DNA of 64,000 nt, taken from positions 186,001 through 250,000 of the forward strand of contig NZ_WNLP01000001.1 of assembly GCF_009727065.1 (NCBI RefSeq). The letters are read 5' to 3'. Every line of letters begins with the position of its first letter. Within the stretch, counting starts at the first letter, position 1. The position numbers were made by a program, and so were the translations under genes. The notes beneath the pieces were generated by a model that worked only from the letters and a program-made list of their open reading frames with translations, did not search any database and had not been told where the DNA came from. Below are positions 1 through 9,718 of this stretch, piece after piece. The DNA is from Bifidobacterium canis (GTDB lineage: Bacteria > Actinomycetota > Actinomycetes > Actinomycetales > Bifidobacteriaceae).

Positions 1-221
1 AATTGCTCGAAGAGGTGTTCGGCCGGAGCTACGGTCGTTCCCTTGCACGGGATCAAGGTCTGACGAAACTTGGTGGTCTCACGGTTGTCGAAGCATTGGC
101 CAATGGCGAGGAGCCCCGTGTCGTATGGAATGTGCTGTGCGATCAGATGGACGTTCCTGATTCGCGTCGATGGGGCAAAGATCACAATGCGCCGCCGCTG
201 CCGGTCGATTTCGGCAGGTAG
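1..221 (+). CDS. DUF3046 family protein, 5' end cut by the window
   Basis: The C-terminal part of a small actinobacterial protein of the DUF3046 family. The visible residues contain the family-like stretch YGRSLARDQGLTKLGGLT followed by VVEAL, and a later VWNVLCDQMDVPD. The reading frame is open from base 3 and ends with TAG at 219-221. The family is about 65-90 aa, so only the first few residues are missing. DUF3046 genes commonly sit just upstream of recA in Actinobacteria, as here. Its function is unknown. The codon at base 3 (TTG) is probably an internal leucine and not the start. Confidence 0.75.
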   Translation, partial: LLEEVFGRSYGRSLARDQGLTKLGGLTVVEALANGEEPRVVWNVLCDQMDVPDSRRWGKDHNAPPLPVDFGR

Positions 222-247
222 AGGCATAAATCGCAGTGGCAAAGATT

Positions 248-261
248 CGAACAAATGTTCG
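248..261. promoter_or_regulatory. LexA/SOS box upstream of recA
   Basis: CGAACAAATGTTCG is a perfect 5-4-5 dyad matching the Gram-positive LexA consensus CGAAC-N4-GTTCG. It lies about 146 bp upstream of the recA start, in the only sizeable gap before that gene. recA is the classic SOS gene, so DNA-damage induction through LexA is the expected regulation. Confidence 0.85.
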
Positions 262-406
262 CATCGCATCGTATACTTGAAATCAGCAAAACAGCATAAG
301 TGTTGTGGATAACCTGATCCTCCGACCACAATCGTCGTTTGGGCTTGTGGGGGCGGTGCGCCTTCGGTAGGGTGATGGCATCAACGAAGAACGTCAAGGA
401 GACACA

Positions 407-1552
407 ATGGCAGCACGTACGAAAACCGCCGCCAAAGAATCGGAAACCGATTCGAATGGCATCGACAAGCGTCGTCAAGACGCATTGAATTCGGCGCTCG
501 CCCAAGTCGAGAAGCAGTTCGGCAAGGGCTCGGCGATGCGCTTGGGCGACAAGCCGGAGCAGAACATCGAGGTGATTCCCTCCGGGTCTCTGGCTCTTGA
601 CACCGCGCTGGGCATCGGTGGCCTGCCTCGCGGTCGCATCGTGGAGATCTACGGCCCTGAGTCCTCAGGTAAAACGACCCTCGCGTTGCATGTGGTGGCC
701 AATGCGCAGAAGAACGGCGGCGTCGCCGCATTCATCGATGCCGAACATGCGCTCGATCCGGTGTATGCGCGTCATCTGGGCGTCGACACCGACTCCCTGA
801 TCGTGTCGCAGCCAGACAACGGCGAGCAGGCATTGGAAATCGCCGACATGCTCATCCGTTCCGGCGCACTCGACGTGATCGTCATCGATTCCGTGGCGGC
901 TCTCGTGCCGAAAGCCGAAATCGAAGGCGATATGGGCGACAGCCACGTCGGTTTGCAGGCCCGCCTGATGAGTCAGGCGCTCCGCAAGATGACGGGTGCT
1001 TTGGCGCAGGCCAACACCACAGCCATCTTCATCAACCAGCTTCGTGAGAAGATCGGCGTGTTCTTCGGCAGCCCCGAAACCACCACCGGCGGCAAGGCGC
1101 TGAAGTTCTACGCATCGGTTCGCATGGACATCCGTCGCATCCAGACGCTCAAGAGCGGTGATGAGCCGATCGGCAATCGCACGCGTGTCAAAGTGGTCAA
1201 GAACAAAATGGCTCCGCCGTTCAAAACCGCCGAATTCGACATGCTCTACGGTCAGGGCATTTCGCAGGAAGGCTCGATTCTCGACATGGCGCTCGAAACC
1301 GATGTCGTCAAGAAGTCCGGCTCTTGGTTCACCTACAACGGCGATCAGTTGGGGCAAGGGCGTGAGAACGTGCGTCGCTTCCTCATCGACAACCCGGAGG
1401 TCACGAACGAGATCGCACAGCAGGTCAAGATCAAGACCGGTCTGATCTCCACCGACGACCAGTTCGGGCTCGATGGCACCGACGACGAAAACGGCGAACC
1501 GGTCGCAGCCACTGAAGCGAATGCTTCCGGAGCCAAGGCGGAATCGAAGTAA
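407..1552 (+). CDS. recA: Recombinase RecA
   Basis: A 381-aa RecA. It forms ATP-dependent filaments on single-stranded DNA, drives strand exchange and triggers LexA self-cleavage. Walker A GPESSGKT is at residues 83-90, and the Walker B region [12 protein letters not shown] lies near residue 160. The core is intact, followed by a variable acidic C-terminal tail rich in D, E and A. The start ATG is preceded by AAGGAG at 396-401 with good spacing. The N-terminus has a longer polar leader (about 15 residues) than E. coli RecA, common in actinobacteria. It is followed by recX. Expression is probably SOS-controlled through the LexA box at 248-261. Confidence 0.98.
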   Translation: MAARTKTAAKESETDSNGIDKRRQDALNSALAQVEKQFGKGSAMRLGDKPEQNIEVIPSGSLALDTALGIGGLPRGRIVEIYGPESSGKTTLALHVVANAQKNGGVAAFIDAEHALDPVYARHLGVDTDSLIVSQPDNGEQALEIADMLIRSGALDVIVIDSVAALVPKAEIEGDMGDSHVGLQARLMSQALRKMTGALAQANTTAIFINQLREKIGVFFGSPETTTGGKALKFYASVRMDIRRIQTLKSGDEPIGNRTRVKVVKNKMAPPFKTAEFDMLYGQGISQEGSILDMALETDVVKKSGSWFTYNGDQLGQGRENVRRFLIDNPEVTNEIAQQVKIKTGLISTDDQFGLDGTDDENGEPVAATEANASGAKAESK

Positions 1553-1561
1553 ACGCATCAT

Positions 1562-1606
1562 AACGCCGTCCGTCATACACAATGAGCTTGTATGGCGGGC
1601 GGCGTT
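1562..1606 (+). terminator. Hairpin between recA and recX
   Basis: An 18-bp stem (1562-1579 with 1589-1606, two G-U pairs) with a 9-nt loop, directly after the recA stop. No T-run follows, so it may act as an attenuator or processing site that keeps recX expression below recA rather than as a full terminator. Confidence 0.55.
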
Positions 1607-1676
1607 AGTGTCGTTGCGCCTTGTTGACGCGGCGCAAGGTTGGTTGAACAAGGCACAAGCGACGAAAGGGGCAACG

Positions 1677-2402
1677 GTGATCAGTGCCGAAGAGTTTCTG
1701 CGAGGGCGCACGCTGCAGATAGGCGAAGAAGAACCTCGCGTTGAAGCCATTGTGGATGGTGACAAGACGAACGAGAAGGCAGCAGTCTCTAAGCCGGTTT
1801 TTCGCGAGCGTGACGCCAGTTCCTCGAAACGATTCGGTAGGGGAGAGTCGCAACGCACCGCGGAGCGTAAGCGCTCACGCAGTGGCTTCACTTACACGGC
1901 GGCTGAAGATCCCAACGACGTCGAGGCTTGCAAAGAGAGCGCATTGCGCTTGCTGGACGCGGCGGCGCGGTCGAGCGGCATGTTGCGAGACAAGCTTGCC
2001 GAACGCGAATACGATCCCGAAGTGATCGAACAGGTTCTGGCGCGTCTCGAAGAACTCGGGCTCATCGATGACGAGGAATATGCGCGGTCGGTTATCCGCT
2101 CATGCTTGGGCAGAATGATGGGGGCGCGGGGAACGGTGATGGAACTGACCCGCAAGGGGATTGACCGTCAGTTGGCGCAACGCATGGTGAACGAAACGGC
2201 GAGAACTGGGGCGTTCGAAGAAGCCGCATGGGAACTGGGGCGCAGTGTGGCGAAGAAGACGCGTGGCAAAGATCTGGACGTGCGCAAGCGTCGCTTTTGG
2301 AGTGCGGGTGGACGCAAAGGGCATAGTCCCGACGATCTTCGTACGGTCAGTGCGGAACTGTTCACACGAAATGCAGATGATGATTACATCGAAGAAGAGT
2401 GA
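1677..2402 (+). CDS. recX: Regulatory protein RecX
   Basis: RecX binds and modulates RecA filaments. The chosen GTG start at 1677 begins VISAEEFL and follows an AAAGGGG ribosome site, giving 241 aa. Longer versions of the frame run back into recA and are unlikely. The N-terminal 80 residues are low-complexity and polar. The conserved RecX three-helix repeats start near ACKESALRLLDAAARSSGML and include ELGLIDDEEYARS. Position directly after recA is the usual arrangement. The gene ends immediately beside the convergent RNase P RNA. Confidence 0.9.
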   Translation: MISAEEFLRGRTLQIGEEEPRVEAIVDGDKTNEKAAVSKPVFRERDASSSKRFGRGESQRTAERKRSRSGFTYTAAEDPNDVEACKESALRLLDAAARSSGMLRDKLAEREYDPEVIEQVLARLEELGLIDDEEYARSVIRSCLGRMMGARGTVMELTRKGIDRQLAQRMVNETARTGAFEEAAWELGRSVAKKTRGKDLDVRKRRFWSAGGRKGHSPDDLRTVSAELFTRNADDDYIEEE

Positions 2403-2756
2403 GTGAGACCTCTTATACCCCGGGTTCTGTCGAATGCAAATGCAAACGGATGGCCATCCATCTCGACCTGACGTCGCCGTCAGGCTCTAGCAGCCTACCC
2501 GAAGGCAGAGCGAGCAACTCTATAGCCTTCTGCTTGGCCTTGCTCCCGATGAGGCTTGCCGTGCGGCGTTCTGTTACCAGAAGCCCGGTGGTCTCTTACA
2601 CCGCCGTTTCACCCTTACCGGCCAACAGCCGGCGGTCTGTTCTCTGCTGCGCTATCTCTCAGGTCACCCTGGGCAGACGTTATCTGCCATCGTGCTCTTT
2701 GGAGCCCGGAAGTTCCTCAATCGCATACGCGATCGCGGCCATCAAGAGGTCTCGCA
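2403..2756 (-). ncRNA. rnpB: RNase P RNA, bacterial type A
   Basis: The catalytic RNA that matures tRNA 5' ends. Read on the minus strand, the 5' end GCGAGACCTCTTGA pairs with the 3' end TAAGAGGTCTC (helix P1). The conserved 5' block GAGGAACTTCCGGGCTCC is at about 2699-2716. The J-region GGTAAGGGTGAAACGG lies in the middle, and the 3' block CAGAACCCGGG appears before the terminal helix. Length of about 350 nt is typical of actinobacterial type A RNAs. The plus-strand reading frame crossing this region is not a gene. The locus converges on recX with no gap. Confidence 0.95.
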
Positions 2757-2759
2757 ATG

Positions 2760-2768
2760 ATTGTAGCA
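2760..2768 (-). promoter_or_regulatory. Extended -10 promoter of rnpB
   Basis: On the minus strand the sequence reads TGCTACAAT, an extended -10 element (TGn plus TACAAT). It ends about 5-7 nt before the predicted rnpB 5' end near 2755. No good -35 is visible, which fits an extended -10 promoter. Confidence 0.5.
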
Positions 2769-2896
2769 AAGGGCAAGACCGTGCCGGCGCGCAAAAACGG
2801 CCTACTATAACGAAAGTTGCGACCGTAGGCTCGATCTATTCCGACTTTTGGAGAAATGGTGCGTTTTTCGAGAATAGAAGAAAGACGGGGCGTGTC

Positions 2897-2927
2897 TTGT
2901 ACCGTTCCGTGCCGACTCGGTTACAAT
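2897..2927 (+). promoter_or_regulatory. Candidate promoter for hpf
   Basis: TTGTAC at 2897-2902 and TACAAT at 2922-2927, spaced 19 bp, in the gap between rnpB and hpf. This leaves a leader of about 70 nt before the hpf start. The spacing is slightly long, so this is a moderate call. Confidence 0.4.
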
Positions 2928-3005
2928 ATGAAGCATAGCCGGGCGGCAGTAGCTGTTCGGTTCCGCATATAGCGGCGCAAGCCGCTTGAGTCTAGGGAGG
3001 TCCAC

Positions 3006-3692
3006 ATGGATATCGTTCTTACCGGCCGTCACATTCAGATCAAGCAGAAGTTCCGTGACGTCGTGGAAAGCAAGATGAATCGTGTGACCGCAATCGCGCC
3101 TGACGCGCAGCGCGTGCAAGTCGTGCTGTCGCATGAGGGCAATCCACGTTTGCATGATACTGCGGTTCGCGTGGAGTTGACCGTTATCGCCGGTTCCACC
3201 GTGGTCCGCGCCGAAGCGTCCAGCCTCGATGAAGTGAGCGCACTCGATCTCGCGCTCGACAAGCTGACGTTGCGTCTTCGCCGCGCACGCGACCGCCGCA
3301 AGGATCACCGCAAGAACTATTCGCCGGTTCCGGTTGATGCAGGCAAGTTCGTTCCGCCGAGTGAGGAACGCGAAGACATCATGGGTGATGAGCCTGCCGA
3401 CAACAGCCCGGCGAACGCCGTCGCAGGAGATCTCGGTCCAGGTGAATCCGTTGAGGTTCACGTTGGTGACACCCCGATCGTGATTCGTCGCAAGCTGCAC
3501 ATCGCCGAACCGATGACCATCGATGAGGCGCTGTATGAGATGGAGCTGATCGGTCACGACTTCTTCCTGTTCGTGAACAAAGACACCAACCGTCCATCGG
3601 TCGTCTATCACCGTCACGGTTGGAGCTACGGCGTTTTCGAGATCGATACTCCGGAGAACGTCAAGAAGCTCGAAGAAGAGCGCAAAGCCTGA
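3006..3692 (+). CDS. hpf: Ribosome hibernation promoting factor, long form
   Basis: A 228-aa protein. The N-terminal domain (MDIVLTGRHIQIKQKFRDVV, about residues 1-110) is the ribosome-binding S30AE/HPF fold. An acidic linker follows, then a C-terminal dimerisation domain (about 165-225) with HIAEPMTIDEALYEMELIGH and the RPSVVYHRHGWSYGVFEI strand. Long HPF bridges two 70S ribosomes into inactive 100S dimers in stationary phase. The start ATG follows TAGGGAGG. It is followed by a strong terminator and then secA, an order frequently seen in Actinobacteria. Confidence 0.95.
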   Translation: MDIVLTGRHIQIKQKFRDVVESKMNRVTAIAPDAQRVQVVLSHEGNPRLHDTAVRVELTVIAGSTVVRAEASSLDEVSALDLALDKLTLRLRRARDRRKDHRKNYSPVPVDAGKFVPPSEEREDIMGDEPADNSPANAVAGDLGPGESVEVHVGDTPIVIRRKLHIAEPMTIDEALYEMELIGHDFFLFVNKDTNRPSVVYHRHGWSYGVFEIDTPENVKKLEEERKA

Positions 3693-3731
3693 TTCGCAAC
3701 GTCTGTAAAACGACGAAGTAACAGCATACGG

Positions 3732-3766
3732 AAGGGCGACCCAAGCAGATTTGGGTCGCCCTTTCA
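3732..3766 (+). terminator. Rho-independent terminator after hpf
   Basis: A 13-bp perfect stem (3732-3744 with 3751-3763) around the loop GCAGAT, GC-rich and followed by TCATA. It closes the hpf transcript before secA. Confidence 0.85.
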
Positions 3767-3945
3767 TATGTGCACACGGGGCAGGAAAGAAGATCTGCAG
3801 CATGGGGCGGAGTCATTTCAGGAATGCGAAATCTCCAAACATGCAAGGCATCTCTATTTCTTACGTATTTCGGTCGAAAAAGTGGATTAATGGGTGAAAA
3901 CCGTCTATGGTAGATACGTCATTTCAAACCTCATAGGGAGTGAAT

Positions 3946-6870
3946 GTGGTAGATATCGTAGACAAAGCCCTGCGAATGGGCGAAGGTCGCCAGATCAAGA
4001 AGCTCGAACACGTCGCTGAAGCCGTGAACGCGCTTGAAGATCAGATCGTGGCCATGAGCGATGAAGAGCTCAAAGGCCAGACGGCCAAATTCAAGCAGCG
4101 CCTCGACAACGGTGAGTCGCTCGACAGCCTGATGCCGGAAGCGTTCGCAACGGTGCGAGAAGTGTCGAAGCGCACACTCGGCCAGCGTCACTTCGACGTT
4201 CAGTTGATGGGCGGCGCGGCACTGCACTGGGGCAACATCGCCGAAATGAAAACCGGTGAAGGCAAGACCCTCGTGGCAACACTGCCAAGCTATCTGAACG
4301 CATTGGAAGGCAAAGGCGTTCACGTCGTCACCGTCAACGACTACCTCGCCAGCTACCAGAGCGAGCTGATGGGCCGCATCTACCGCTTCCTCGGCATGAG
4401 CGTCGGATGCATCGTCACCGGCCAGAAGCCGCCGGAGCGCCGCAAGCAATACAACGCCGACATCACCTATGGCACGAACAACGAATTTGGCTTCGACTAC
4501 CTGCGTGACAACATGGCATGGGAGAAGAGCGAACTCGTGCAGCGTGGCCACCATTACGCCATCGTCGATGAGGTCGATTCCATTCTCATCGATGAGGCTC
4601 GTACCCCGTTGATCATCTCCGGTCCGGCCGAGGGTGACGTGACGCGTTGGTATCGCCAGTTCGCCAAGCTCGTGCTCAAGCTCAACCGTGATGAGGACTA
4701 TGAGGTCGACGAGAAGAAGAAGACCGTCGGCATTCTCGATCCGGGCATCACGAAGATCGAAGACTACCTCGGCATCGACAACCTCTATGAGCCGAGCAAC
4801 ACCGCATTGATCGGCTACCTCAACAACGCCATCAAAGCGAAGGAACTGTTCCTGCGCGACCGCGACTACGTGGTCACCGGTGGCGAAGTGCTCATCGTCG
4901 ACGAGCACACCGGCCGTATTCTGCCGGGCCGCCGCTACAACGAAGGCCTGCATCAGGCCATCGAAGCGAAGGAGGGCGTCGAGGTCAAGGCCGAGAACCA
5001 GACCTTCGCGACGATCACGCTGCAGAACTACTTCCGTATGTACGACAAGCTTGCGGGCATGACCGGTACGGCAGAAACCGAAGCCGCCGAATTCATGGGC
5101 ACCTACAAGCTAGGCGTGCTGCCGATCCCGACGAACAAGCCGATGATCCGCATTGATCAGGACGATCTGATCTACCGCACGAAGAAAGAGAAGCTCGCCG
5201 CCATCGTCAAAGACGTCGCCGAGCGCCACCGCAAGGGCCAGCCGGTGCTGCTGGGTACCGCATCGGTGGAATCCTCCGAAGTCGTGTCGTCGCTGCTCGA
5301 CGTGGTGAACATTCCACACAAGGTGCTCAACGCGAAGCAGCACGAGAAGGAAGCGGCCGTCGTGGCTGTCGCCGGCCGCAAGGGTGCCGTCACCGTGGCC
5401 ACCAACATGGCAGGCCGTGGTACCGACATCATGCTCGGCGGCAACGTCGAGTTCCTCGCCGACGCCAAGCTCAAGGAAGAAGGCTATTCGCCGGACGACA
5501 CTCCGGAGGAATACGAGAAGCGTTGGCCTGAGACCTTGAAGCAGATCAAGGAGCAGGTCAAGGATGAGCACGAGGAAGTCGTTGAACTCGGCGGCCTGTA
5601 TGTGCTCGGCACCGAACGTCACGAATCCCGCCGAATCGACAACCAGCTGCGCGGTCGTTCCGGACGTCAGGGCGACCCGGGCGAGTCCCGCTTCTACCTG
5701 AGCCTGGAAGACGATCTGATGCGTCTGTTCAACACGCAGCTCGTGGCACGTGTGATGTCGAGAGGTTTGCCGGAAGGTGAGCCGATCGAATCGAAGAGCG
5801 TGTCGAAGGGTGTGCGCAATGCGCAGAAGGCCGTCGAATCTCGTAACTTCGAAATTCGTAAGAACGTGCTGAAGTACGATGACGTGATGAACAAGCAGCG
5901 CACCGTGATCTATGCGGAGCGTCAGGCTGTGCTCAAGGGTGAAGATATTCACCAAGACATCGAAGCGTTCATCAAAGACACCGTCACCAGCTACGTGCAG
6001 GGCGCCAAGAACGGTTCAGACAAGCCGAAGGACTGGGATTGGGATGGTCTGTTCAAGGCCATCAACGAGCTGTACCCGACCAAGGTCACCGTCGATGAGG
6101 CGCAGGAGGCCGTCGAAGGGCTCAAGGGCGACAAGGCCGTGGATGCCGTGGTCAACCTCTTCGTTGAGGATGCCGACAAGCAATACGAGACCTTCGAAAC
6201 GAAGCTCGGCGCCGATGGCCTGCGTACGCTCGAGCGTCGCGTGGTGCTTGCTGTGCTCGACCGCAAGTGGCGCGAACACCTCTACGAGATGGACTACCTC
6301 AAGGATGGCATCGGTCTGCGTGGCATGGGTCAGCGCGACCCGCTGGTGGAATACCAGCGTGAAGGCTACCAGATGTACAACCAGATGATCGAAGCCATCA
6401 AGGAAGAGACCGTGCAGTTGCTCTTCCACATCGATCTCGACAGCATCGCCCAGACCGAAGAGAACGGCACCGACACCGTTGACGATGAGGCAGTCGATTC
6501 GGCGGAGATCAAGATGGGCGATGACGTGAGTGAAGACGATGAGCTCTCGAAGGGCAATCTGGCCGAGCATGAGCCGGAAGAGGCCGCTCGCATCGACAAC
6601 CACGCCGACGAGCTGGAGACCGCCGAGAACGAGGAAGCGCTCAAGGAAGCCGAACAACGAGGCGAGGAGATTCCGGAATCCGGTCTGCTTGGCCCTGAGC
6701 CGATGTCGCACGCCGAAGGCGAGATTCCAGCCTCGAAGCGTCCGAAGAGCATCGAGCTCAAGACCCCATGGGCCGACGGCCGCACGTTCCCGGGCACGCC
6801 GAAGAACGCGCCATGCCCATGCGGTTCCGGGCGTAAATACAAGATGTGCCACGGCCAGAACGAGAAGTGA
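3946..6870 (+). CDS. secA: Preprotein translocase ATPase SecA
   Basis: The motor ATPase that pushes unfolded preproteins through SecYEG. The GTG at 3946 was chosen (974 aa, beginning [14 protein letters not shown]) because GGGAG at 3936-3940 would overlap the other candidate GTG at 3940. Walker A MKTGEGKT is near residue 100, and the DEAD-like [18 protein letters not shown] follows. The helicase motif [13 protein letters not shown] and the [13 protein letters not shown] motif are present. The last 25 residues hold the zinc-binding [15 protein letters not shown] tail. Between about residues 835 and 930 there is a long acidic linker that is longer than in E. coli SecA. Confidence 0.98.
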   Translation: MVDIVDKALRMGEGRQIKKLEHVAEAVNALEDQIVAMSDEELKGQTAKFKQRLDNGESLDSLMPEAFATVREVSKRTLGQRHFDVQLMGGAALHWGNIAEMKTGEGKTLVATLPSYLNALEGKGVHVVTVNDYLASYQSELMGRIYRFLGMSVGCIVTGQKPPERRKQYNADITYGTNNEFGFDYLRDNMAWEKSELVQRGHHYAIVDEVDSILIDEARTPLIISGPAEGDVTRWYRQFAKLVLKLNRDEDYEVDEKKKTVGILDPGITKIEDYLGIDNLYEPSNTALIGYLNNAIKAKELFLRDRDYVVTGGEVLIVDEHTGRILPGRRYNEGLHQAIEAKEGVEVKAENQTFATITLQNYFRMYDKLAGMTGTAETEAAEFMGTYKLGVLPIPTNKPMIRIDQDDLIYRTKKEKLAAIVKDVAERHRKGQPVLLGTASVESSEVVSSLLDVVNIPHKVLNAKQHEKEAAVVAVAGRKGAVTVATNMAGRGTDIMLGGNVEFLADAKLKEEGYSPDDTPEEYEKRWPETLKQIKEQVKDEHEEVVELGGLYVLGTERHESRRIDNQLRGRSGRQGDPGESRFYLSLEDDLMRLFNTQLVARVMSRGLPEGEPIESKSVSKGVRNAQKAVESRNFEIRKNVLKYDDVMNKQRTVIYAERQAVLKGEDIHQDIEAFIKDTVTSYVQGAKNGSDKPKDWDWDGLFKAINELYPTKVTVDEAQEAVEGLKGDKAVDAVVNLFVEDADKQYETFETKLGADGLRTLERRVVLAVLDRKWREHLYEMDYLKDGIGLRGMGQRDPLVEYQREGYQMYNQMIEAIKEETVQLLFHIDLDSIAQTEENGTDTVDDEAVDSAEIKMGDDVSEDDELSKGNLAEHEPEEAARIDNHADELETAENEEALKEAEQRGEEIPESGLLGPEPMSHAEGEIPASKRPKSIELKTPWADGRTFPGTPKNAPCPCGSGRKYKMCHGQNEK

Positions 6871-6915
6871 TCGTCGCTGAACACAACACGACCACCATCT
6901 AGCGTCTAAGCGCAT

Positions 6916-6954
6916 CGAGAAGCGGGAGATCCCAGTGGGGACTCCCGCTTCTCG
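6916..6954 (+). terminator. Hairpin terminator after secA
   Basis: A 13-bp perfect stem (6916-6928 with 6942-6954) directly downstream of secA. The downstream T-tract is poor, so termination may be partial. Confidence 0.65.
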
Positions 6955-7058
6955 CATTCGGGGCAGGAGGCGCGTGGCCATGATGTGGACGTGGGGTAGC
7001 GCGTTACAGACCTCTACCTATGATGGGAGAAAAGTCCGGTAGCCGACGAGGAGATGCT

Positions 7059-8108
7059 ATGGCAGAACTCACATGGAAGTCGATTCTCACGAAGCTCGTG
7101 CAAGGCGAGCATTTGAACGCCGAAGAATCCGAGTGGTTCGTCGACGACCTGATGAAGGGCAATGCGAATCCGGCATCCGTTGGCGCGGTGCTCGCCACGC
7201 AGCAGCAACTGGGGCTGACCGCGCCGGAGATCGCAGGTGCTGCCAAGGCCATGGTCTCCCATGCCGTTCCACTGCGTGTGGAAGGTGAATGCACCGATAT
7301 CGTCGGCACAGGTGGCGATGGCGCTCATACGGTGAACCTGTCGACGATGGGTGCGGTGACGGCCGCGGCATCCGGCGTCACGATCGTCAAGCACGGCAAC
7401 CGTGCAGCATCGTCGAAATGCGGTGCAGCCGACTGCTTGGAAGCACTGGGGCTTCCACTGGATCTCAAGCCTGAAGCCGTTGCGCAAGTTGCCAACGAGG
7501 TTGGCATCACCTTCGCGTTCGCCAAAACCTTCCATCCGGCGATGCGCTTTGTGGGCCCTGTGCGCGCAGCACTCGGTGTTCCGTGTGTGTTCAACGTGCT
7601 TGGTCCGCTGACGAATCCGGCGAAGCCACAGCACATGGCCATCGGCTGCGCGAATCGTGCGATCAGCCCATTGATGGCGCAGGTGTATGCGTCGAACGGG
7701 CAGTCCGGCATGGTTTACACATCGAACGAGGGGCTGGACGAGATGGCTCCAACGGGTCCGATCAGCGTTTGGGAATTCAAAGACGGCAACGTGACCGAAA
7801 CCGACTTCAACCCGATCGACGAACTTGGACTCGCTCCGGTGACGGTGGACGATCTTCGTGGTGGTGAACCTGACTACAATGCGCAGGCCGCACGCGACTT
7901 CTTCGCAGGCAACGACGTTCCGTTCCGCTCCACGGCGTTGCTGAACGCGGCTTCTGCAATCGTCGCAGACGGTCATCAGGTGCCGGCCGACGGCACGCTG
8001 GCGGAGCGTTTCGCAACTGCTTACAAGATCGCTGAGGAAACCGTGGATTCTGGTCGCGCGGCGAAGCTGCTCGACGAGTGGATCGCAGTGGCGCGCCGTC
8101 ACGCCTGA
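7059..8108 (+). CDS. trpD: Anthranilate phosphoribosyltransferase
   Basis: TrpD transfers phosphoribosyl from PRPP to anthranilate, the second step of tryptophan synthesis. 349 aa from ATG 7059, which follows AGGAG at 7049-7053. An upstream in-frame ATG at 7020 lacks such a site. The glycine-rich PRPP loop GTGGDGAHTVNLST starts at residue 83, and KHGNRAASSKCG follows near residue 111. HPAMRFVGPVR and NVLGPLTNPA are typical family signatures. No other trp gene lies nearby, so trpD stands alone here. Confidence 0.96.
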   Translation: MAELTWKSILTKLVQGEHLNAEESEWFVDDLMKGNANPASVGAVLATQQQLGLTAPEIAGAAKAMVSHAVPLRVEGECTDIVGTGGDGAHTVNLSTMGAVTAAASGVTIVKHGNRAASSKCGAADCLEALGLPLDLKPEAVAQVANEVGITFAFAKTFHPAMRFVGPVRAALGVPCVFNVLGPLTNPAKPQHMAIGCANRAISPLMAQVYASNGQSGMVYTSNEGLDEMAPTGPISVWEFKDGNVTETDFNPIDELGLAPVTVDDLRGGEPDYNAQAARDFFAGNDVPFRSTALLNAASAIVADGHQVPADGTLAERFATAYKIAEETVDSGRAAKLLDEWIAVARRHA

Positions 8109-8140
8109 TCCTCACAGTCTCTTCTCTACTTCTACTTTTG

Positions 8141-8255
8141 CTGGTGGGGATATAAAACCACTGTCGTGCAATAATGAGCAAATGCAAAATCATTGGAAAA
8201 TAGCGGTTTTCAGTGTTGCTATATCAAGCACGACAGTGGTTTTATATCCCCCCAG
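8141..8255. repeat. 115-bp hyphenated palindrome with 24-bp perfect arms, MITE-like
   Basis: 8146-8169 and 8228-8251 are perfect reverse complements (24 bp). The pairing continues outward with CTGG/CCAG (8141-8144 and 8252-8255) after a single unpaired T. The 58-nt centre is AT-rich and contains two smaller stems: AATGA with TCATT, and ATAGC with GCTAT. It sits between the convergent trpD and the minus-strand membrane protein gene. The size and terminal inverted repeats suggest a miniature inverted-repeat element. No clear target duplication is visible. It could instead be a bidirectional terminator, but the T-tract lies inside the stem. Confidence 0.6.
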
Positions 8256-8266
8256 CGTATTGGGCG

Positions 8267-8821
8267 CTAGACTCGAGCGCCGTCGTCTTCCTCGCTGGTT
8301 TTCGTCTCGTCATGACCGCGATGCGTCACGAACAGGCCACCGGCACCGACCAGCACGCAGATGCCGAAGATCACACCCAACACCGTGGCATATGCTGGAA
8401 GGAACGTCGTGGCGATCACACCCACAACGCCCACCACGAGCAGAATGCCGCAAACGAGTCGCGACCAACGTATTTTGCCAAGATCGGGATTCGGGGGAGT
8501 GAACACACTGCCGCGATCCATCACATCATCGGTGTCGAGCCAGCTGGAATTCGTGAAATCGCGCGGGCCGGAAGCGTTGACGAAACTGTCTTGCTTCAAA
8601 TCGTCGACCGACAGCATCGCCTTCTTCTCCTGCTTGGCGGCATGCTTGTCGAATTTCTTTGCAGTGCGTGACTTCTCAACATCTTGCAAATCTTCGGAAT
8701 ACTCGTCGAGAAAACGATCCCACGCCTGCTCTTCGGAGAGCGCGGGCGTATCGGAATCGTGCTGATGTGAGCTCTTTTGCTTCTTTTCTTCGCCGTCGTT
8801 GCTATTGTTGAGGTCAGTCAT
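8267..8821 (-). CDS. Hypothetical two-helix membrane protein
   Basis: A 184-aa protein without a recognised function. The first 120 residues are polar and highly charged (EEQAWDRFLDEYSEDLQD, then a Lys-rich stretch). Two transmembrane helices follow, around SRLVCGILLVVGVVGVIATT and the segment starting YATVLGVIFGICVLVGAGG. The tail is short and charged. The ATG at 8821 is preferred. The minus strand shows TACAGT about 7 nt upstream and no ribosome site, which suggests a leaderless transcript. A TTG two codons earlier is an alternative. It is divergent from the acyltransferase gene at 8873. Confidence 0.7.
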   Translation of the reverse strand: MTDLNNSNDGEEKKQKSSHQHDSDTPALSEEQAWDRFLDEYSEDLQDVEKSRTAKKFDKHAAKQEKKAMLSVDDLKQDSFVNASGPRDFTNSSWLDTDDVMDRGSVFTPPNPDLGKIRWSRLVCGILLVVGVVGVIATTFLPAYATVLGVIFGICVLVGAGGLFVTHRGHDETKTSEEDDGARV

Positions 8822-8872
8822 ACTCAATACTGTACCAAGCGGATGTCATTGGTGCGAACACAGGAGGCACAC

Positions 8873-9613
8873 ATGCTGTATTGGTTCTTTGTCAAAGGAT
8901 TAGGACCTCTGGCGAGGCACCGTTTCAATCCGACGTCCGAAGGATTGCAGAACATTCCGCGCACCGGTGGCGGCATTGTGGCCGCCAATCATCTCGCTGT
9001 CATCGACGATGCTCTGCTGCCGTTGACCTGCCCGCGCATGATTCACTTCATGGGCAAGGCCGAATATTTCGAAGGCAAAGGCATCAAAGGCAAGTTCAAA
9101 AAGTGGTGGTTCACGTCCGTCGGCGTGTTCCCCGTAGACCGTTCCGGAGGCTCGAAGTCGCTGGGCGCGTTGGAACATGCGCGCGAGATCATAGAAGACG
9201 GCCACCTGTTCGGCATTCACATCGAAGGCACGCGCAGTCCGGACGGACGCCTCTACAAAGGCCATACCGGTGCGGCTCGTCTCGCGTTGGAGACCGGCTG
9301 CCCGATTATTCCGGCTGCGATCATCGGCTCGCGTGATCTGCAGAAGCCGGGGCAGGTGATTCCTAGCAAAGGCCACTCGAAGGTGATCTACGGCAAGCCG
9401 ATCGAAGTGGAGAAAGTACCGGCTGACGAAGTGACCCATGAGCGTCTTCGCGAACTCACTGATGAGATCACGCGCCGCATTCAGCAGATGAGCGGTCAGG
9501 AATACGTTCCCGAATACGCGCAGGTGGTCAAGCAGCAGATGAAGGAAGAGCAGAACGTGCTCGATTCAGCCGGTGCCGCCGCAGCCGCCGATGTTACCGA
9601 GAAACACGAGTAA
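8873..9613 (+). CDS. 1-acyl-sn-glycerol-3-phosphate acyltransferase (PlsC family)
   Basis: A 246-aa membrane-associated acyltransferase, probably the second acylation of phosphatidic acid synthesis. The HX4D catalytic motif is in AANHLAVIDDALLP, and the substrate-binding block is FGIHIEGTRSPDGRLYKGHTG. VGVFPVDRSGG is another family block. The start at 8873 follows AGGAGG at 8862-8867, so the upstream open frame is not used. The last 30 residues are Ala-rich and not conserved. It ends at a strong bidirectional terminator facing the kinase gene. Confidence 0.9.
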   Translation: MLYWFFVKGLGPLARHRFNPTSEGLQNIPRTGGGIVAANHLAVIDDALLPLTCPRMIHFMGKAEYFEGKGIKGKFKKWWFTSVGVFPVDRSGGSKSLGALEHAREIIEDGHLFGIHIEGTRSPDGRLYKGHTGAARLALETGCPIIPAAIIGSRDLQKPGQVIPSKGHSKVIYGKPIEVEKVPADEVTHERLRELTDEITRRIQQMSGQEYVPEYAQVVKQQMKEEQNVLDSAGAAAAADVTEKHE

Positions 9614-9655
9614 ATCAGTAGTAAACATACAAATCATTTATGTAAAGAGACAAGA

Positions 9656-9706
9656 GAGGGGTGCTGTTTGCTGATGGATATGCAGCAAACAGCACCCCTC
9701 GAGTTT
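9656..9706. terminator. Bidirectional terminator between plsC-like gene and kinase
   Basis: An 18-bp perfect stem (9656-9673 with 9683-9700) followed on the plus strand by GAGTTTTTA. It lies between two convergent genes. Confidence 0.9.
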
Positions 9707-9718
9707 TTATCTGCAGAC

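Noticed and set aside
1473-1676. Extended N-terminus of RecX inside recA
   Set aside because: The extension overlaps recA and a hairpin; GTG 1677 has a proper ribosome site.
665-1891. 408-codon frame antisense to recA and recX
   Set aside because: It covers two well-supported genes on the opposite strand and shows no family features.
2399-2938. Plus-strand reading frame of 179 codons over the RNase P RNA
   Set aside because: It overlaps a clearly folded rnpB on the other strand and has no homology or ribosome site.
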